In this document: positions 36,170 through 44,740 of the stretch, piece after piece | Numbering within the stretch: the stretch's first letter is position 1 | How the letters are laid out: each line of letters opens with the position of its first letter | Origin: Bacilli bacterium | GTDB taxonomy: Bacteria; Bacillota_I; Bacilli_A; ML615J-28; CAG-313 | Direction: 5' to 3' | Length of the DNA stretch: 64,000 bases | Assembly (NCBI GenBank): GCA_900752975.1 | Contig: CAADXH010000018.1 | Location: 1-64,000 of the forward strand | Notes under the pieces: model-generated | What the model was told of the DNA's origin: nothing | The model's input: the letters and a program-made list of their open reading frames with translations, nothing else | Databases searched by the model: none | Translations under genes and position numbers: made by a program

Positions 36170-38482
36170 TTAAACTTCGCTAAGGTATGAGGACTCATTA
36201 AGTTTGAACTCATCCAGTGTAATAATCTTTACACCATATTTGTTTGCTTTGTCTACCTTAGAAGAAGTATACCCAGCAAATGGAATTAATAAGAAGTCTG
36301 TCGTCTTTGTCACAGAGCCATCAGAACAATCATGACCTGACATATTAAGTTTATTCTCAAGCTCTTTATCTCTAACTCCGGAGAATCGGATTGTCTTACT
36401 AAGAGCAACCTTATCATTAGAGATGCCTTTACTCGTAATTACATTTGGCATATTGTTACAGATATATGCTAAATCTTTGAGAAAGAATTCACGTTCATTA
36501 ACAATTGTATCTGTTGTTTTAGGACCAATACCCTTACCGCTATTTCTAAGTTTAAAGAATAAAGTACTATTACTATCTGTTACAATATCATGAAGAGTGA
36601 TAGACTTGAGAATGATTTTCCATTTCTTATCACCAATATCAGAAAATCCAAGAGAACCTAATAGAATATAATCAGGTACTTTTGATTCATACAGATAATC
36701 TACTGCTTTAAGCAAGTTTTCTGCATTGGTCGGACCTAATACTTTAGCACGTTCTTCAGTGATTGTCATTAAATCATTGAATGAAGTGAGTCCTAAAGTT
36801 TTGATTGTTTCTTCAGAGAATCCTTTAAATCCTAACTTGCTTACCATATTGACAAGTCTCGCTCTTGTTCTTCCTGGACAAGCAATATTATTACAGAATA
36901 CACTTTTACTTGTTTCTGATACAAATAAAGGTTGTCCACACTCTGGACAGTTTGTAATAAATCCAAATGGTTTCATTGGATTATACATATTCTCTGGAAC
37001 ATTCGCTTTGTGAACATATGCCATGACATCATTCGTGAATTCAATCTCTAAAATGTCATTTGGTCTTAGATTCAACTTCATGAATCTTGCGTAACTATGA
37101 CCGGAACTTTTCGTATTAATCATACCATAAAATTCCACAGGGTCATAATGAATCATCGGAGTAATATCACCTGTAGCACCTACAGTATAACTAACCCCTC
37201 TACAACGTGTTAGTTTCTTCTTAGTTTGAAATTTAATTGCAATAGAATACTCATTGATAGAATTTGAACGACCAAGAGTTTTTCTAATGTGAGGATTAAG
37301 ATAAGATACAACTACACCATCATACATGAATGGCAAGATATCTCTTGTTGCTTGAGCTTCTTCTACAAATTTCTTTACTTGGAACAAAACTTCGTTATAG
37401 TTTCCTCTTACAACTGCATAACGACAAGGCTCACCAGTTGCATAATAACGATTCATAAATTCCAATTCCTGTTCTCTAGTCATATTATCATGACTAGTTT
37501 GAAGTGGAACTAATGTGATATACTTTGCAAATCTGGTAGCTTCGGAATTACCAAGAATTCCGATAATTGCATTTCTAGCATTTACATAAGTTTTTCCACA
37601 TTCAATATTCAATTGTCTGATTGCATTGTAAGATACAACCGCTTCAAATTTCATACCGAATGGTTTAATATCATATCCAGTGGCTTTGGTAAAAGTATAA
37701 CCACGAAGAATCGGAGTTAAGTCAGATGCTTTATCCATCTGAGTTTCTCCTCTTGTTCTAGCACTTAACACCTTATCAGTTACTTCAGCTTCAACACTAA
37801 CCCCATCATATTTTAACTCTAATACGAGTTCAATATAGTTCGGATTAACAATACCTGCTTGAACATGTTTTCTTAAAAAGTCACGTTCAAATATTCGCAC
37901 ATTAGGGTCTTCATATACTCCACGTACAATTGCATCATTATCTAGTACAAACTTTGCTTTATGCAATGTCCCTACCAGTTGTGGATATTTATGACTTGTG
38001 TTTCTTAATCTTTTAGAAATTTCTTTCTTTTGATTATCGCTGAACTTTGTTTGACCATATACATTGTATCTTGTAAGCTCATCTCCAAACAAGAATCCAT
38101 TTGTATTGATATACGGTTGATAAACAAACAAAGATTCTTTCTCAGCTTCGTCTTCAAATGCTACATCTGAAGTTGAGAAATTTGTCAGAGTTACAGGTTC
38201 TGCACCAACTTGAAAGTTTGGATTATATCTTTTATACTTCTCGAGAAGTAAATCATATACCCCATCTTCAAGAACTAAAATACTTCTATCTGTGTTGTTA
38301 TAAATGATATTAGAAATATGAAGAATATCATTTACTGTTTCTTGCTCAACTTTATCCAGTGGATCCTTATTTAATAAGGACACTGTGATATAATTGATAT
38401 TGGCGATGACATCCTGTGTTAAACAGGATGCATCACCTTTCAAAAGTTTCTCGACAATATAATGCATTGGTGATGAAATCAT
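36170..38482 (-). CDS. ligA: NAD+-dependent DNA ligase LigA
   Basis: A 770-aa protein; the start MISSPMHYIV follows ATGGGAGACGATTAAT, and the longer frame overlapping the RNAP gene has no site. The nucleotidyltransferase motif is LKYDGVS (Lys224 would carry AMP). A four-Cys zinc finger follows (CPECGQPL ... CNNIACPG, about residue 545), then helix-hairpin-helix repeats including GKGIGPKTTD, and a C-terminal BRCT domain (RFSGVRDKELENKL ... from about 690). It seals nicks using NAD+. Length is somewhat above that of bacterial LigA (about 670 aa). It starts one base from the stop of the RNAP beta C-half. Confidence 0.93.
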   Translation of the reverse strand: MISSPMHYIVEKLLKGDASCLTQDVIANINYITVSLLNKDPLDKVEQETVNDILHISNIIYNNTDRSILVLEDGVYDLLLEKYKRYNPNFQVGAEPVTLTNFSTSDVAFEDEAEKESLFVYQPYINTNGFLFGDELTRYNVYGQTKFSDNQKKEISKRLRNTSHKYPQLVGTLHKAKFVLDNDAIVRGVYEDPNVRIFERDFLRKHVQAGIVNPNYIELVLELKYDGVSVEAEVTDKVLSARTRGETQMDKASDLTPILRGYTFTKATGYDIKPFGMKFEAVVSYNAIRQLNIECGKTYVNARNAIIGILGNSEATRFAKYITLVPLQTSHDNMTREQELEFMNRYYATGEPCRYAVVRGNYNEVLFQVKKFVEEAQATRDILPFMYDGVVVSYLNPHIRKTLGRSNSINEYSIAIKFQTKKKLTRCRGVSYTVGATGDITPMIHYDPVEFYGMINTKSSGHSYARFMKLNLRPNDILEIEFTNDVMAYVHKANVPENMYNPMKPFGFITNCPECGQPLFVSETSKSVFCNNIACPGRTRARLVNMVSKLGFKGFSEETIKTLGLTSFNDLMTITEERAKVLGPTNAENLLKAVDYLYESKVPDYILLGSLGFSDIGDKKWKIILKSITLHDIVTDSNSTLFFKLRNSGKGIGPKTTDTIVNEREFFLKDLAYICNNMPNVITSKGISNDKVALSKTIRFSGVRDKELENKLNMSGHDCSDGSVTKTTDFLLIPFAGYTSSKVDKANKYGVKIITLDEFKLNESSYLSEV

Positions 38483-38483
38483 A

Positions 38484-40718
38484 TTAATCGTCTCCCATAT
38501 ATTTAAATAGTTTGTCAGCATTCTTCCCACACTCTATAAAGAGTTGCTCGGAATTCTTCCCACATTCTTGGAATAGTTTGTCAGCATTCTTCCCACATTC
38601 AACGAATAACTGATTCTTATCCCAATCCAAGAATCTGAATAATGCACATTCTGTTTGTTCATTTGCTACATTTACATATCGAATTGGTACTTTCTTGAAT
38701 TCTACTCTAACTCCCATTGCTTTAATGCTAGCATTGAGAATTTCAGCACTTCTAGACTTACCGTCTTCATCCAATGTAACATTGAACTCAAACGATTTCA
38801 ACATTTGCTTAGCATTTCTTCTTGCTTGTGGAGAAGTGCTATAAAGCATAAGTTGCTTGATTTGAACTTCCATACCCATAATAGAAAAGATATTACTTTC
38901 CATTTCACCATTTCTAATTGGAGTATTGGAATGAACACGCATAAACATCTTTGCTGCTTTGGACTTAGAATTAAGTCCTTTGATATTTGTAGCAGACATA
39001 GATGTCGCAGAATGTTTTTCTTCTGCATTCTGTTTCATTCTATAGATATATTGCTTTGCAATGATACTCGGTTTATTACTCTGTACCCATCTTATCTGAC
39101 CTCTAGAACCTTTAATCGGAACATCTATAAAGACTGGTTTTATCCATGGAAATTCTTTATAGATTTCTAGTAAAGTATCAAATGTGATTGCTTCAGATAT
39201 TGGTTCAAGTGGTATATATAAACCATCCCAATTTTCTGTTATACAACTAGCAACATTAAACATTGCTTCATCGTCATCAATGCTACTTTCAATATTATCC
39301 ATGAAATATCTTGCCCAATCATCTGATAAAATACTGAAATATCGATACAGCATATCTATACACATTTCTGTGTCTTGTTGAACTGTCAATATATAATTTA
39401 CAATATTCGATGAGATGAAATTGAGCGAAGTTTCAAACAGCTGTCCAACATTCAATCTATTTACACAAGTAGATTGATTCCAAATTAGGTCAACTATTTC
39501 ATCAGTTCCTGATATTCTTGGCATAAGTTCATCATCTATTACTTTAGAGATAACACCTTTACCACCATATCTAGATGTGATTTTATCACCATCATCTGCT
39601 GGAACACTACGGTATACAATAAGTTCTATATAGATATTAGAAAACAGATTATCTTTAAAGTATTGCTTTCCTGATAATACATCTTCACATCTTGTATAGA
39701 GTCTACTGAGTTCATGACTCTTCTTATAACTAGAATTGTCAATATAGTTCTTAAGAAGATTACAAACTTCATTACAGAATCTGACATTGTCTTTCATATA
39801 AAAATCCAATTGTCCTTCATAGATTCCGTTTGGTGTTTCTGAAATATCTTTATTACAGTATATATTGATATCGATGATTCTACCTTTTGTTTTGAAAGTA
39901 GTATCATTAATCAATGTAGACTTCAATCTTTCAGCAGATTGTGTAAAGAATATTTCATCATTCTTTTCTGTTCTTACTCCACAAACAATTCCTTTTTTAA
40001 TCTCCTCACCAATATCCGGTAATATCTTATATTCATTATCATCTCCATAGAGATTTAATGGAATATCATTATCATTGATAAGGATATTTACTTGTTTGAT
40101 TTCGGGTCTAGATAATGCTAATGAAGCAGATCTAGAAATCTCAATAGCATCTTCTGTTGTTCTTGCATCTGCAATATAAGCTACTCTTAAGTTTCTACCT
40201 GCCATATAGTTATCAGCAATATCAAAAGATTTAGATTTCTTGATTGTCTTAGATTTTGGAATAACACTATTTATTTGAAGTGAATCCAGATAATCATTGT
40301 TATACAAGAATCCATAAGATTCTGTATTATGACAATAAGAAACACGTTCGATTACATCCATATTATTCTGCTCGTCGATAACAAACAGAAAATAGTGATG
40401 TCCTGGACGGTTAGAGAATTTCTCAACCTTTCCAATTACTGTCCAATTTCTATCAGCTTTGATAAATGAGGACGAATGTTGTCCGAATAGATTTTCGTAT
40501 CCAGTACTAATATATGGGATTTCAGCATCTTCTAGACAAACATGTTGTTGATATTGGCTGGAAAACATATTCTTTCTTGATGCAGAGTTTGCACTTTCGA
40601 AAGGCATGTTTAATCCAACACCTAACATTTTTTCCATGTTACCTTCGTCATAGATTTCAGAAGCAGCAGTAATGTGCTTGTCTATGCTAGGGTCGTCATA
40701 CAATTTTTCGTACTTCAT
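38484..40718 (-). CDS. RNA polymerase beta subunit, C-terminal half (split gene)
   Basis: A 744-aa protein; the start MKYEKLYDD is nine bases after AAAGGAG. Near residues 45-85, MPFESANSASRKNMFSSQYQ and IPYISTGYE match beta's IPF.EH.DA.RALMG..MQRQ and P.VGTGME. ADDGDKITSRYGGKGVISKV (about 375-395) is the GDKMAGRHGNKG loop, followed by RLNVGQLFET (about 423), and MESNIFSIMGMEVQ is the C-terminal clamp GEMEVWALEA region. It completes the 32793 N-half. The last 40 residues are three 11-residue repeats of LFxECGKN type. Confidence 0.88.
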   Translation of the reverse strand: MKYEKLYDDPSIDKHITAASEIYDEGNMEKMLGVGLNMPFESANSASRKNMFSSQYQQHVCLEDAEIPYISTGYENLFGQHSSSFIKADRNWTVIGKVEKFSNRPGHHYFLFVIDEQNNMDVIERVSYCHNTESYGFLYNNDYLDSLQINSVIPKSKTIKKSKSFDIADNYMAGRNLRVAYIADARTTEDAIEISRSASLALSRPEIKQVNILINDNDIPLNLYGDDNEYKILPDIGEEIKKGIVCGVRTEKNDEIFFTQSAERLKSTLINDTTFKTKGRIIDINIYCNKDISETPNGIYEGQLDFYMKDNVRFCNEVCNLLKNYIDNSSYKKSHELSRLYTRCEDVLSGKQYFKDNLFSNIYIELIVYRSVPADDGDKITSRYGGKGVISKVIDDELMPRISGTDEIVDLIWNQSTCVNRLNVGQLFETSLNFISSNIVNYILTVQQDTEMCIDMLYRYFSILSDDWARYFMDNIESSIDDDEAMFNVASCITENWDGLYIPLEPISEAITFDTLLEIYKEFPWIKPVFIDVPIKGSRGQIRWVQSNKPSIIAKQYIYRMKQNAEEKHSATSMSATNIKGLNSKSKAAKMFMRVHSNTPIRNGEMESNIFSIMGMEVQIKQLMLYSTSPQARRNAKQMLKSFEFNVTLDEDGKSRSAEILNASIKAMGVRVEFKKVPIRYVNVANEQTECALFRFLDWDKNQLFVECGKNADKLFQECGKNSEQLFIECGKNADKLFKYMGDD
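38511..38609 (-). repeat. Three tandem 33-bp repeats encoding LFxECGKN units
   Basis: At the extreme 3' end of the RNAP beta C-half three 11-codon units read LFVECGKNADK, LFQECGKNSEQ and LFIECGKNADK. The DNA copies share most bases and are in phase with the gene. Confidence 0.8.
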
Positions 40719-40746
40719 TATTTCCAACTCCTTTAAATAATAGATT

Positions 40747-40787
40747 GTATGAAGATGATTTCTCATCTTCATACTTATAATATACAC
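40747..40787 (-). promoter_or_regulatory. Promoter with perfect 12-bp 5' stem-loop
   Basis: The minus strand reads GTGTATATTATAAGTAT (40787-40771), overlapping a perfect stem GTATGAAGATGA / TCATCTTCATAC closed by a GAAA tetraloop (40774-40747). It drives the RNAP beta C-half and ligA. Confidence 0.75.
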
Positions 40788-40793
40788 TTTATC

Positions 40794-42074
40794 TTAATTT
40801 TGATTAGAATTCATCTGACGAATCTTATCCATAATAGACATTGTTGCCGGAGAAGATTGTAATTTGGTTGCTTCTTCAAGTTGCGTTAATTCGTTATACA
40901 GGAATGTAACACATTCTGTTTCAAAGATATTAAGGAATTCTGGGTCATTAATCAGTTTAGTTTTAAACTGTTTCTGAGAGAATTTCTTATCATCTCTATC
41001 ACCGAAATACAAATAAGCACCTGCACCCTTTACTCTTCCTGCATTTTTTAGCATCATATAAAGAGACAAATCTGGGTCAAATCCTGTTCTATAGTTAAAG
41101 ACTAAATCAACTGCAGAATTTAATCCACTTAGACCAGCTCTAGACTTTACATTCGATACAATTACATGAATTCCATCAATACCAAATTCCTTATCGGATG
41201 TAAGCTTATCACTATCATCAAGTCTAAATACCATATTAGCAAGATATAATGGTGTTTTACCACCTGGGATTGTTTCATCTGGTTTCAAGAAAGCAGTTTG
41301 AGATTTAGTATGTTTAAAAACATTAGTTTCTATTTTATCAGTAATATGATTTACAGATAAAATAATGATATTTGCTTCTTTGATAATTTGGTTGATACGT
41401 CTAAACAACTGTGCTAATTGTTTTGCTGTTGCTGTAGTTGACATCTGTCCACTAAGCTGTTCTTCTTCTGATAACTTCGCTGAAGTTAATAATGGAATAG
41501 AATCGATTACATAAACTGTAGGTTGGAACTTTGTAATCGGTCTACCATAGCTGTTGACCATCCTAGTATCATAGCGAAACTTCTCTTCATTTGCAACTTT
41601 TACATCATGAATTGCCTTAATTTGAAGATACACGGATTCAATTGTAATACCAGAATTTCTAATCTTTACTTTAGAAAAATAGTCATCTCTCGATAGTCCT
41701 GTTAGTGCAATACCACGCTCTTCTAACATACCACCTTCAAGCAAATCTACAAACATAAGACCGTGGTCGAAGTTTCTAATGATATTTGCAGCAATTTGAT
41801 ATACTAATGTAGATTTACCGCAACCGGAACGACCAATAAACATATTCGAAGTTCCATCAAGAATGCCTGCAATATCATATCTAACAGTTTGTCCATTTGG
41901 AAGAACCATATTCTTCCGATATCCGTTTTTATAGTCTAGAGGAAGAAATCCAGTAGAATATAATACGTCGCTTTCTGCCATTCTGTTTACAGAGCTGTCT
42001 TTTGATTTTGCTAGAGTTGATTGAATTTCTAGCATTAGTTCATCTGCTGATTCAAAATTATCTTGTTTTACCAT
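40794..42074 (-). CDS. RecA/UvsX-like recombinase
   Basis: A 426-aa RecA-fold ATPase after AGGAGGTATTATA. Walker A is GRSGCGKST (residues 81-89). The YVIDSIPLLT segment (about 185) is Walker B, and a VNHITDK motif follows. The core matches phage UvsX/RecA-like proteins, with an N-terminal helical segment. It would promote strand exchange and recombination-dependent replication. It lies between the phuZ-like gene and the RNAP beta C-half. A DnaB-like helicase is less likely because of the short length and the RecA-type motifs. Confidence 0.85.
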   Translation of the reverse strand: MVKQDNFESADELMLEIQSTLAKSKDSSVNRMAESDVLYSTGFLPLDYKNGYRKNMVLPNGQTVRYDIAGILDGTSNMFIGRSGCGKSTLVYQIAANIIRNFDHGLMFVDLLEGGMLEERGIALTGLSRDDYFSKVKIRNSGITIESVYLQIKAIHDVKVANEEKFRYDTRMVNSYGRPITKFQPTVYVIDSIPLLTSAKLSEEEQLSGQMSTTATAKQLAQLFRRINQIIKEANIIILSVNHITDKIETNVFKHTKSQTAFLKPDETIPGGKTPLYLANMVFRLDDSDKLTSDKEFGIDGIHVIVSNVKSRAGLSGLNSAVDLVFNYRTGFDPDLSLYMMLKNAGRVKGAGAYLYFGDRDDKKFSQKQFKTKLINDPEFLNIFETECVTFLYNELTQLEEATKLQSSPATMSIMDKIRQMNSNQN

Positions 42075-42129
42075 TATAATACCTCCTAATTGTACCTATT
42101 GGGTACTTTTATTAAATAGTTTTTGTGAT

Positions 42130-42170
42130 TGTAAAATAATAATCCCAACACACCATGAGATGTGTTGGGA
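42130..42170 (-). terminator. Intrinsic terminator
   Basis: TCCCAACACA / TGTGTTGGGA stem followed on the minus strand by TTATTATTTT, downstream of the tubulin-like gene. Confidence 0.8.
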
Positions 42171-42199
42171 TAAATGTGTGTAATCTTTATATGTATAAA

Positions 42200-43513
42200 T
42201 TAGAATCCTTTTATATCATCTTCAGAATAAGGTTTCTTTTCATCGGATGATTTTTTTGCGGTGAAACTACTCTTTTTCTTTTCATATCCACCAGAAACAT
42301 CTGTAGTCTTCACAGTGTTGTTAGATGAGAATCTTGCAGAGGAAGATCTTCTTCTTCCAGAACCATGAGATACTTCACCTTCGAAATTAGCAAAGAAATC
42401 ATCAGCACTAGAATCATCAATATCATCTTCTTCGGAATGTCTAGAATTTGATTCAGTTACCATTCCAGAGATAGAATCAAAAAAGTCATCCTGTTTTTCA
42501 ATTTCTTTACGATTCTGATATTTGTTATAAATATCATTCAGTTCGTCTTTTGGTAGATTGATACCAGATGCAATGATTCTTACAAATTCAGGCTGTGTTG
42601 CAACATACTGTCTATGAATGAAGAACTCTTCAATATCTGTATTACCACAAAGCTTTTTCTTAATTGCAGTAAAGTTTGTATCTACTACAGACAGATTATC
42701 GTCAGAGATATTCATATAAACACCAATCTTAGTTGCAGATGGTTCGAAGTCCAAAGATGTATTATAGTCAATTGCATCAGAAACAATCTGTTCAAATTGA
42801 GAAGCATTCTTTAATCTCTTATCAATTTCAACTTCTGTAACAAACATCATACCTGGGTTTGTGATAAGTTTGTAATGATCTTCGTCGTCGATATTCTGTT
42901 CAGAATCAACTACATCAAAAGCACTAATAATCTTAAATGACTTAGAGATATCTTCATTTGCCATCTTTTCAGCCATGAAAGTATTATTGGTCTTATCAAG
43001 ATATTTCTTATTTGATACAGTTCTAATTACAAAATCGCCTCCATTAAGATCTTTGAAATACTCAATGGTATTCTGCAATCCTCTTGTATCAGTTTCAAAT
43101 CCAGTAATCAGTGTAATTACTACAGGTACTCTTAAATGCTTAGGAATAGCAGATTTAATAAACTTTGCTAGAATTACAGAAGCACCACTACCAGATGCAC
43201 CTTCTGTTGTAGCAATAATATTTACATACTGATATTTCCCTTCAGGAAGCATATTAGAAATAACATTCGGATTATTTCTAAGATAATCAAGCATAAGACT
43301 CTTTGCATATCCTCTGTCTTTACCACAACCAGCATTTGGATCTGGATTGATAATGATTGTACTTACACTACCATTACGATATTCATAAGGGATATCTTTC
43401 TGAGTTGAATTTACGATACAGCAGTCTTCTTTTAGAATAGTACCTTCTTCGATACAATGAATCATAGCTTTTGTAGCACCCTGACCACAAGCAAACGTAT
43501 AAGAGTTGTTCAT
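42200..43513 (-). CDS. phuZ: Tubulin/FtsZ-like cytoskeletal protein (PhuZ/TubZ type)
   Basis: A 437-aa protein after AAAAGGAGTAAATTAAT. The N-terminus CGQGATK (residues 9-15) is the first nucleotide loop and TTEGASGSGAS (102-112) is the tubulin signature loop (G-G-T-G-S-G in FtsZ). GLQNTIEYFKDL and the following strands fit the GTPase core. After about residue 350 a Ser/Asp/Lys-rich disordered tail follows, ending EDDIKGF, like the acidic tails of PhuZ that contact neighbouring subunits. In nucleus-forming jumbo phages PhuZ filaments centre the phage nucleus and move capsids. PhuZ versus TubZ was not resolved by alignment. Confidence 0.88.
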   Translation of the reverse strand: MNNSYTFACGQGATKAMIHCIEEGTILKEDCCIVNSTQKDIPYEYRNGSVSTIIINPDPNAGCGKDRGYAKSLMLDYLRNNPNVISNMLPEGKYQYVNIIATTEGASGSGASVILAKFIKSAIPKHLRVPVVITLITGFETDTRGLQNTIEYFKDLNGGDFVIRTVSNKKYLDKTNNTFMAEKMANEDISKSFKIISAFDVVDSEQNIDDEDHYKLITNPGMMFVTEVEIDKRLKNASQFEQIVSDAIDYNTSLDFEPSATKIGVYMNISDDNLSVVDTNFTAIKKKLCGNTDIEEFFIHRQYVATQPEFVRIIASGINLPKDELNDIYNKYQNRKEIEKQDDFFDSISGMVTESNSRHSEEDDIDDSSADDFFANFEGEVSHGSGRRRSSSARFSSNNTVKTTDVSGGYEKKKSSFTAKKSSDEKKPYSEDDIKGF

Positions 43514-43519
43514 ATTAAT

Positions 43520-43660
43520 TTACTCCTTTTCCTTATCGGTTTTTTTCTTTTCTTCGTCTTCTTCAATTTTCTTTTGTTCACTTTCATTTACTGGAGTAAA
43601 CCCGAATTTACCAGCTGGATAGCCTTGTTCGTTGATTACACCAAACTTTGCATCAGACAT
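43520..43660 (-). CDS. Small charged protein upstream of phuZ
   Basis: A 46-aa frame starting MSDAKFGVINEQGY and ending in a Lys/Glu/Asp-rich tail (KKIEEDEEKKKTDKEKE). AAAAAGGAGGTATATACT lies just before the ATG, one of the best ribosome binding sites in the window. It ends six bases before the phuZ-like start, so both are probably translated from one message. Function unknown. Confidence 0.75.
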   Translation of the reverse strand: MSDAKFGVINEQGYPAGKFGFTPVNESEQKKIEEDEEKKKTDKEKE

Positions 43661-43712
43661 AGTATATACCTCCTTTTTAAATATTTATATATTAGTTAGT
43701 AAGACAGTGAAT

Positions 43713-43740
43713 ATCCACATACGAATTAACGTATGTGGAT
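43713..43740 (-). terminator. Hairpin between the beta C-terminal gene and the phuZ unit
   Basis: ATCCACATACG / CGTATGTGGAT perfect stem with a six-base loop. It lacks a strong T-run, so terminator or processing site is open. Confidence 0.5.
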
Positions 43741-43827
43741 ACTCGGAGAATTACTTATTTAACAGGAGTCTTTATGAGAAATATATAATAATTGTAATTT
43801 ACTTATATGTTATAATACTTTTAAAAA

Positions 43828-44547
43828 TTATTTCTCAATTCTCTTTTTCTTCATACTTAATGTATATGGAGTCATATAATCTTCTTCTAATAAGTTTGTC
43901 ATAATACCAGAACCAATCAAATATACATCTACTGTATTTCTAGCAACTTGACTTGACTTGTCAGAAGTTAAATCTTTTAATGATACCTGACCAGTTGTAT
44001 TAATTTGGTTATACATCTTATTCTTGGCTTCCATATCATCTGCTTTAGCACGAGTAAATTCTTTAATCGTAGCATCCATATTCTGTAACACTAGAGATTC
44101 CAATTCACGGTCAGATTCAACACCTTTTGCATTTCCGACAATTTGACCGGTTTTAGGATTACGAACATCGATGTTTGTATTATAACCAGATTTCTTAGTT
44201 ATAATCTGTTTCAGTTTCTTTAAGTTCAAATATCCTACAAGTGCTTCATTATTAGAGTTTACTGGTACACCATCTGAATTGGTATAGATACTAGGTAATG
44301 ATATCTTTTCTAGTACAGGAACATTAATTGCTTTTAAAGCTTTGATACATTTGTCTGGATTTAGTTCTCTTTCAAATGCCGTAGTTTGTAATCTAAATGG
44401 TAATCTTCTTTTACAGAATTCCATAAACTGTTGGTCAGACATCTTAGAAAACATTTCTTTATAGAAATTTGTATTGGCTTTAGATGGGTCAATTGCATCA
44501 AAAAATTTATAGATTAAAGCTTCTGCCTTTTTTCTTTGTGCTGTCAT
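43828..44547 (-). CDS. RNA polymerase beta C-terminal clamp as a separate polypeptide
   Basis: A 239-aa protein after AAGGAGGTAATACAAG. The segment SLPSIYTNSDGVPVNSN, then VGYLNLKKLKQII (about residues 100-112), then NPKTGQIVGNAKG and LESLVLQNMDATIKEF, followed by DDMEAKNKMYNQI, follows the order of beta's C-terminal motifs: VGYMYMLKL.HMV, then P.GGKAQ.GGQ, GEMEVWALEA.GA, and SDD..GR..YE.I. The 38484 gene already carries its own clamp, while the 1716-aa beta-like protein at 19272 stops before this region, so this gene probably supplies the missing C-terminus of that polymerase. Partner assignment is inference. Confidence 0.7.
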   Translation of the reverse strand: MTAQRKKAEALIYKFFDAIDPSKANTNFYKEMFSKMSDQQFMEFCKRRLPFRLQTTAFERELNPDKCIKALKAINVPVLEKISLPSIYTNSDGVPVNSNNEALVGYLNLKKLKQIITKKSGYNTNIDVRNPKTGQIVGNAKGVESDRELESLVLQNMDATIKEFTRAKADDMEAKNKMYNQINTTGQVSLKDLTSDKSSQVARNTVDVYLIGSGIMTNLLEEDYMTPYTLSMKKKRIEK

Positions 44548-44609
44548 CTTGTATTACCTCCTTACTTTATAGATATGTTTCAGCCTGTAAAACTATATAT
44601 ATTTACTTA

Positions 44610-44740
44610 TATATAATTATAGTGAATAGAGATAGCAAACAAGATCTATACTCTATATCGAAGACAGGTTGATGCATACCTGAAACCTCAAGCATCAGAC
44701 GTAGAAACTCTACGTTCCCAGGGTGAAGGGAAAAGGGCTT
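44610..44740 (+). promoter_or_regulatory. Early-type promoter and pseudoknot leader, copy 2
   Basis: TATATAATTATAGTGA (44610-44625) followed by a leader nearly identical to copy 1 at 18514. Stem CAGGT (44665-44669) / ACCTG (44678-44682), loop GATGC (44671-44675) complementary to GCATC (44692-44696), then hairpin ACGTAGA/TCTACGT (44699-44715) and the ribosome binding site. The outer stem pair differs between copies, while the pseudoknot pair and the second hairpin are unchanged. Confidence 0.7.

Noticed and set aside
38511..38609. CRISPR-like short repeats
   Set aside because: The units are contiguous, in phase with the RNAP gene and have no unique spacers.
19272..43660. RNAP beta' catalytic subunit with the DFDGD motif
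   Set aside because: No such motif was seen in any frame reported here; only beta-type pieces are present, so beta' must lie outside the window.
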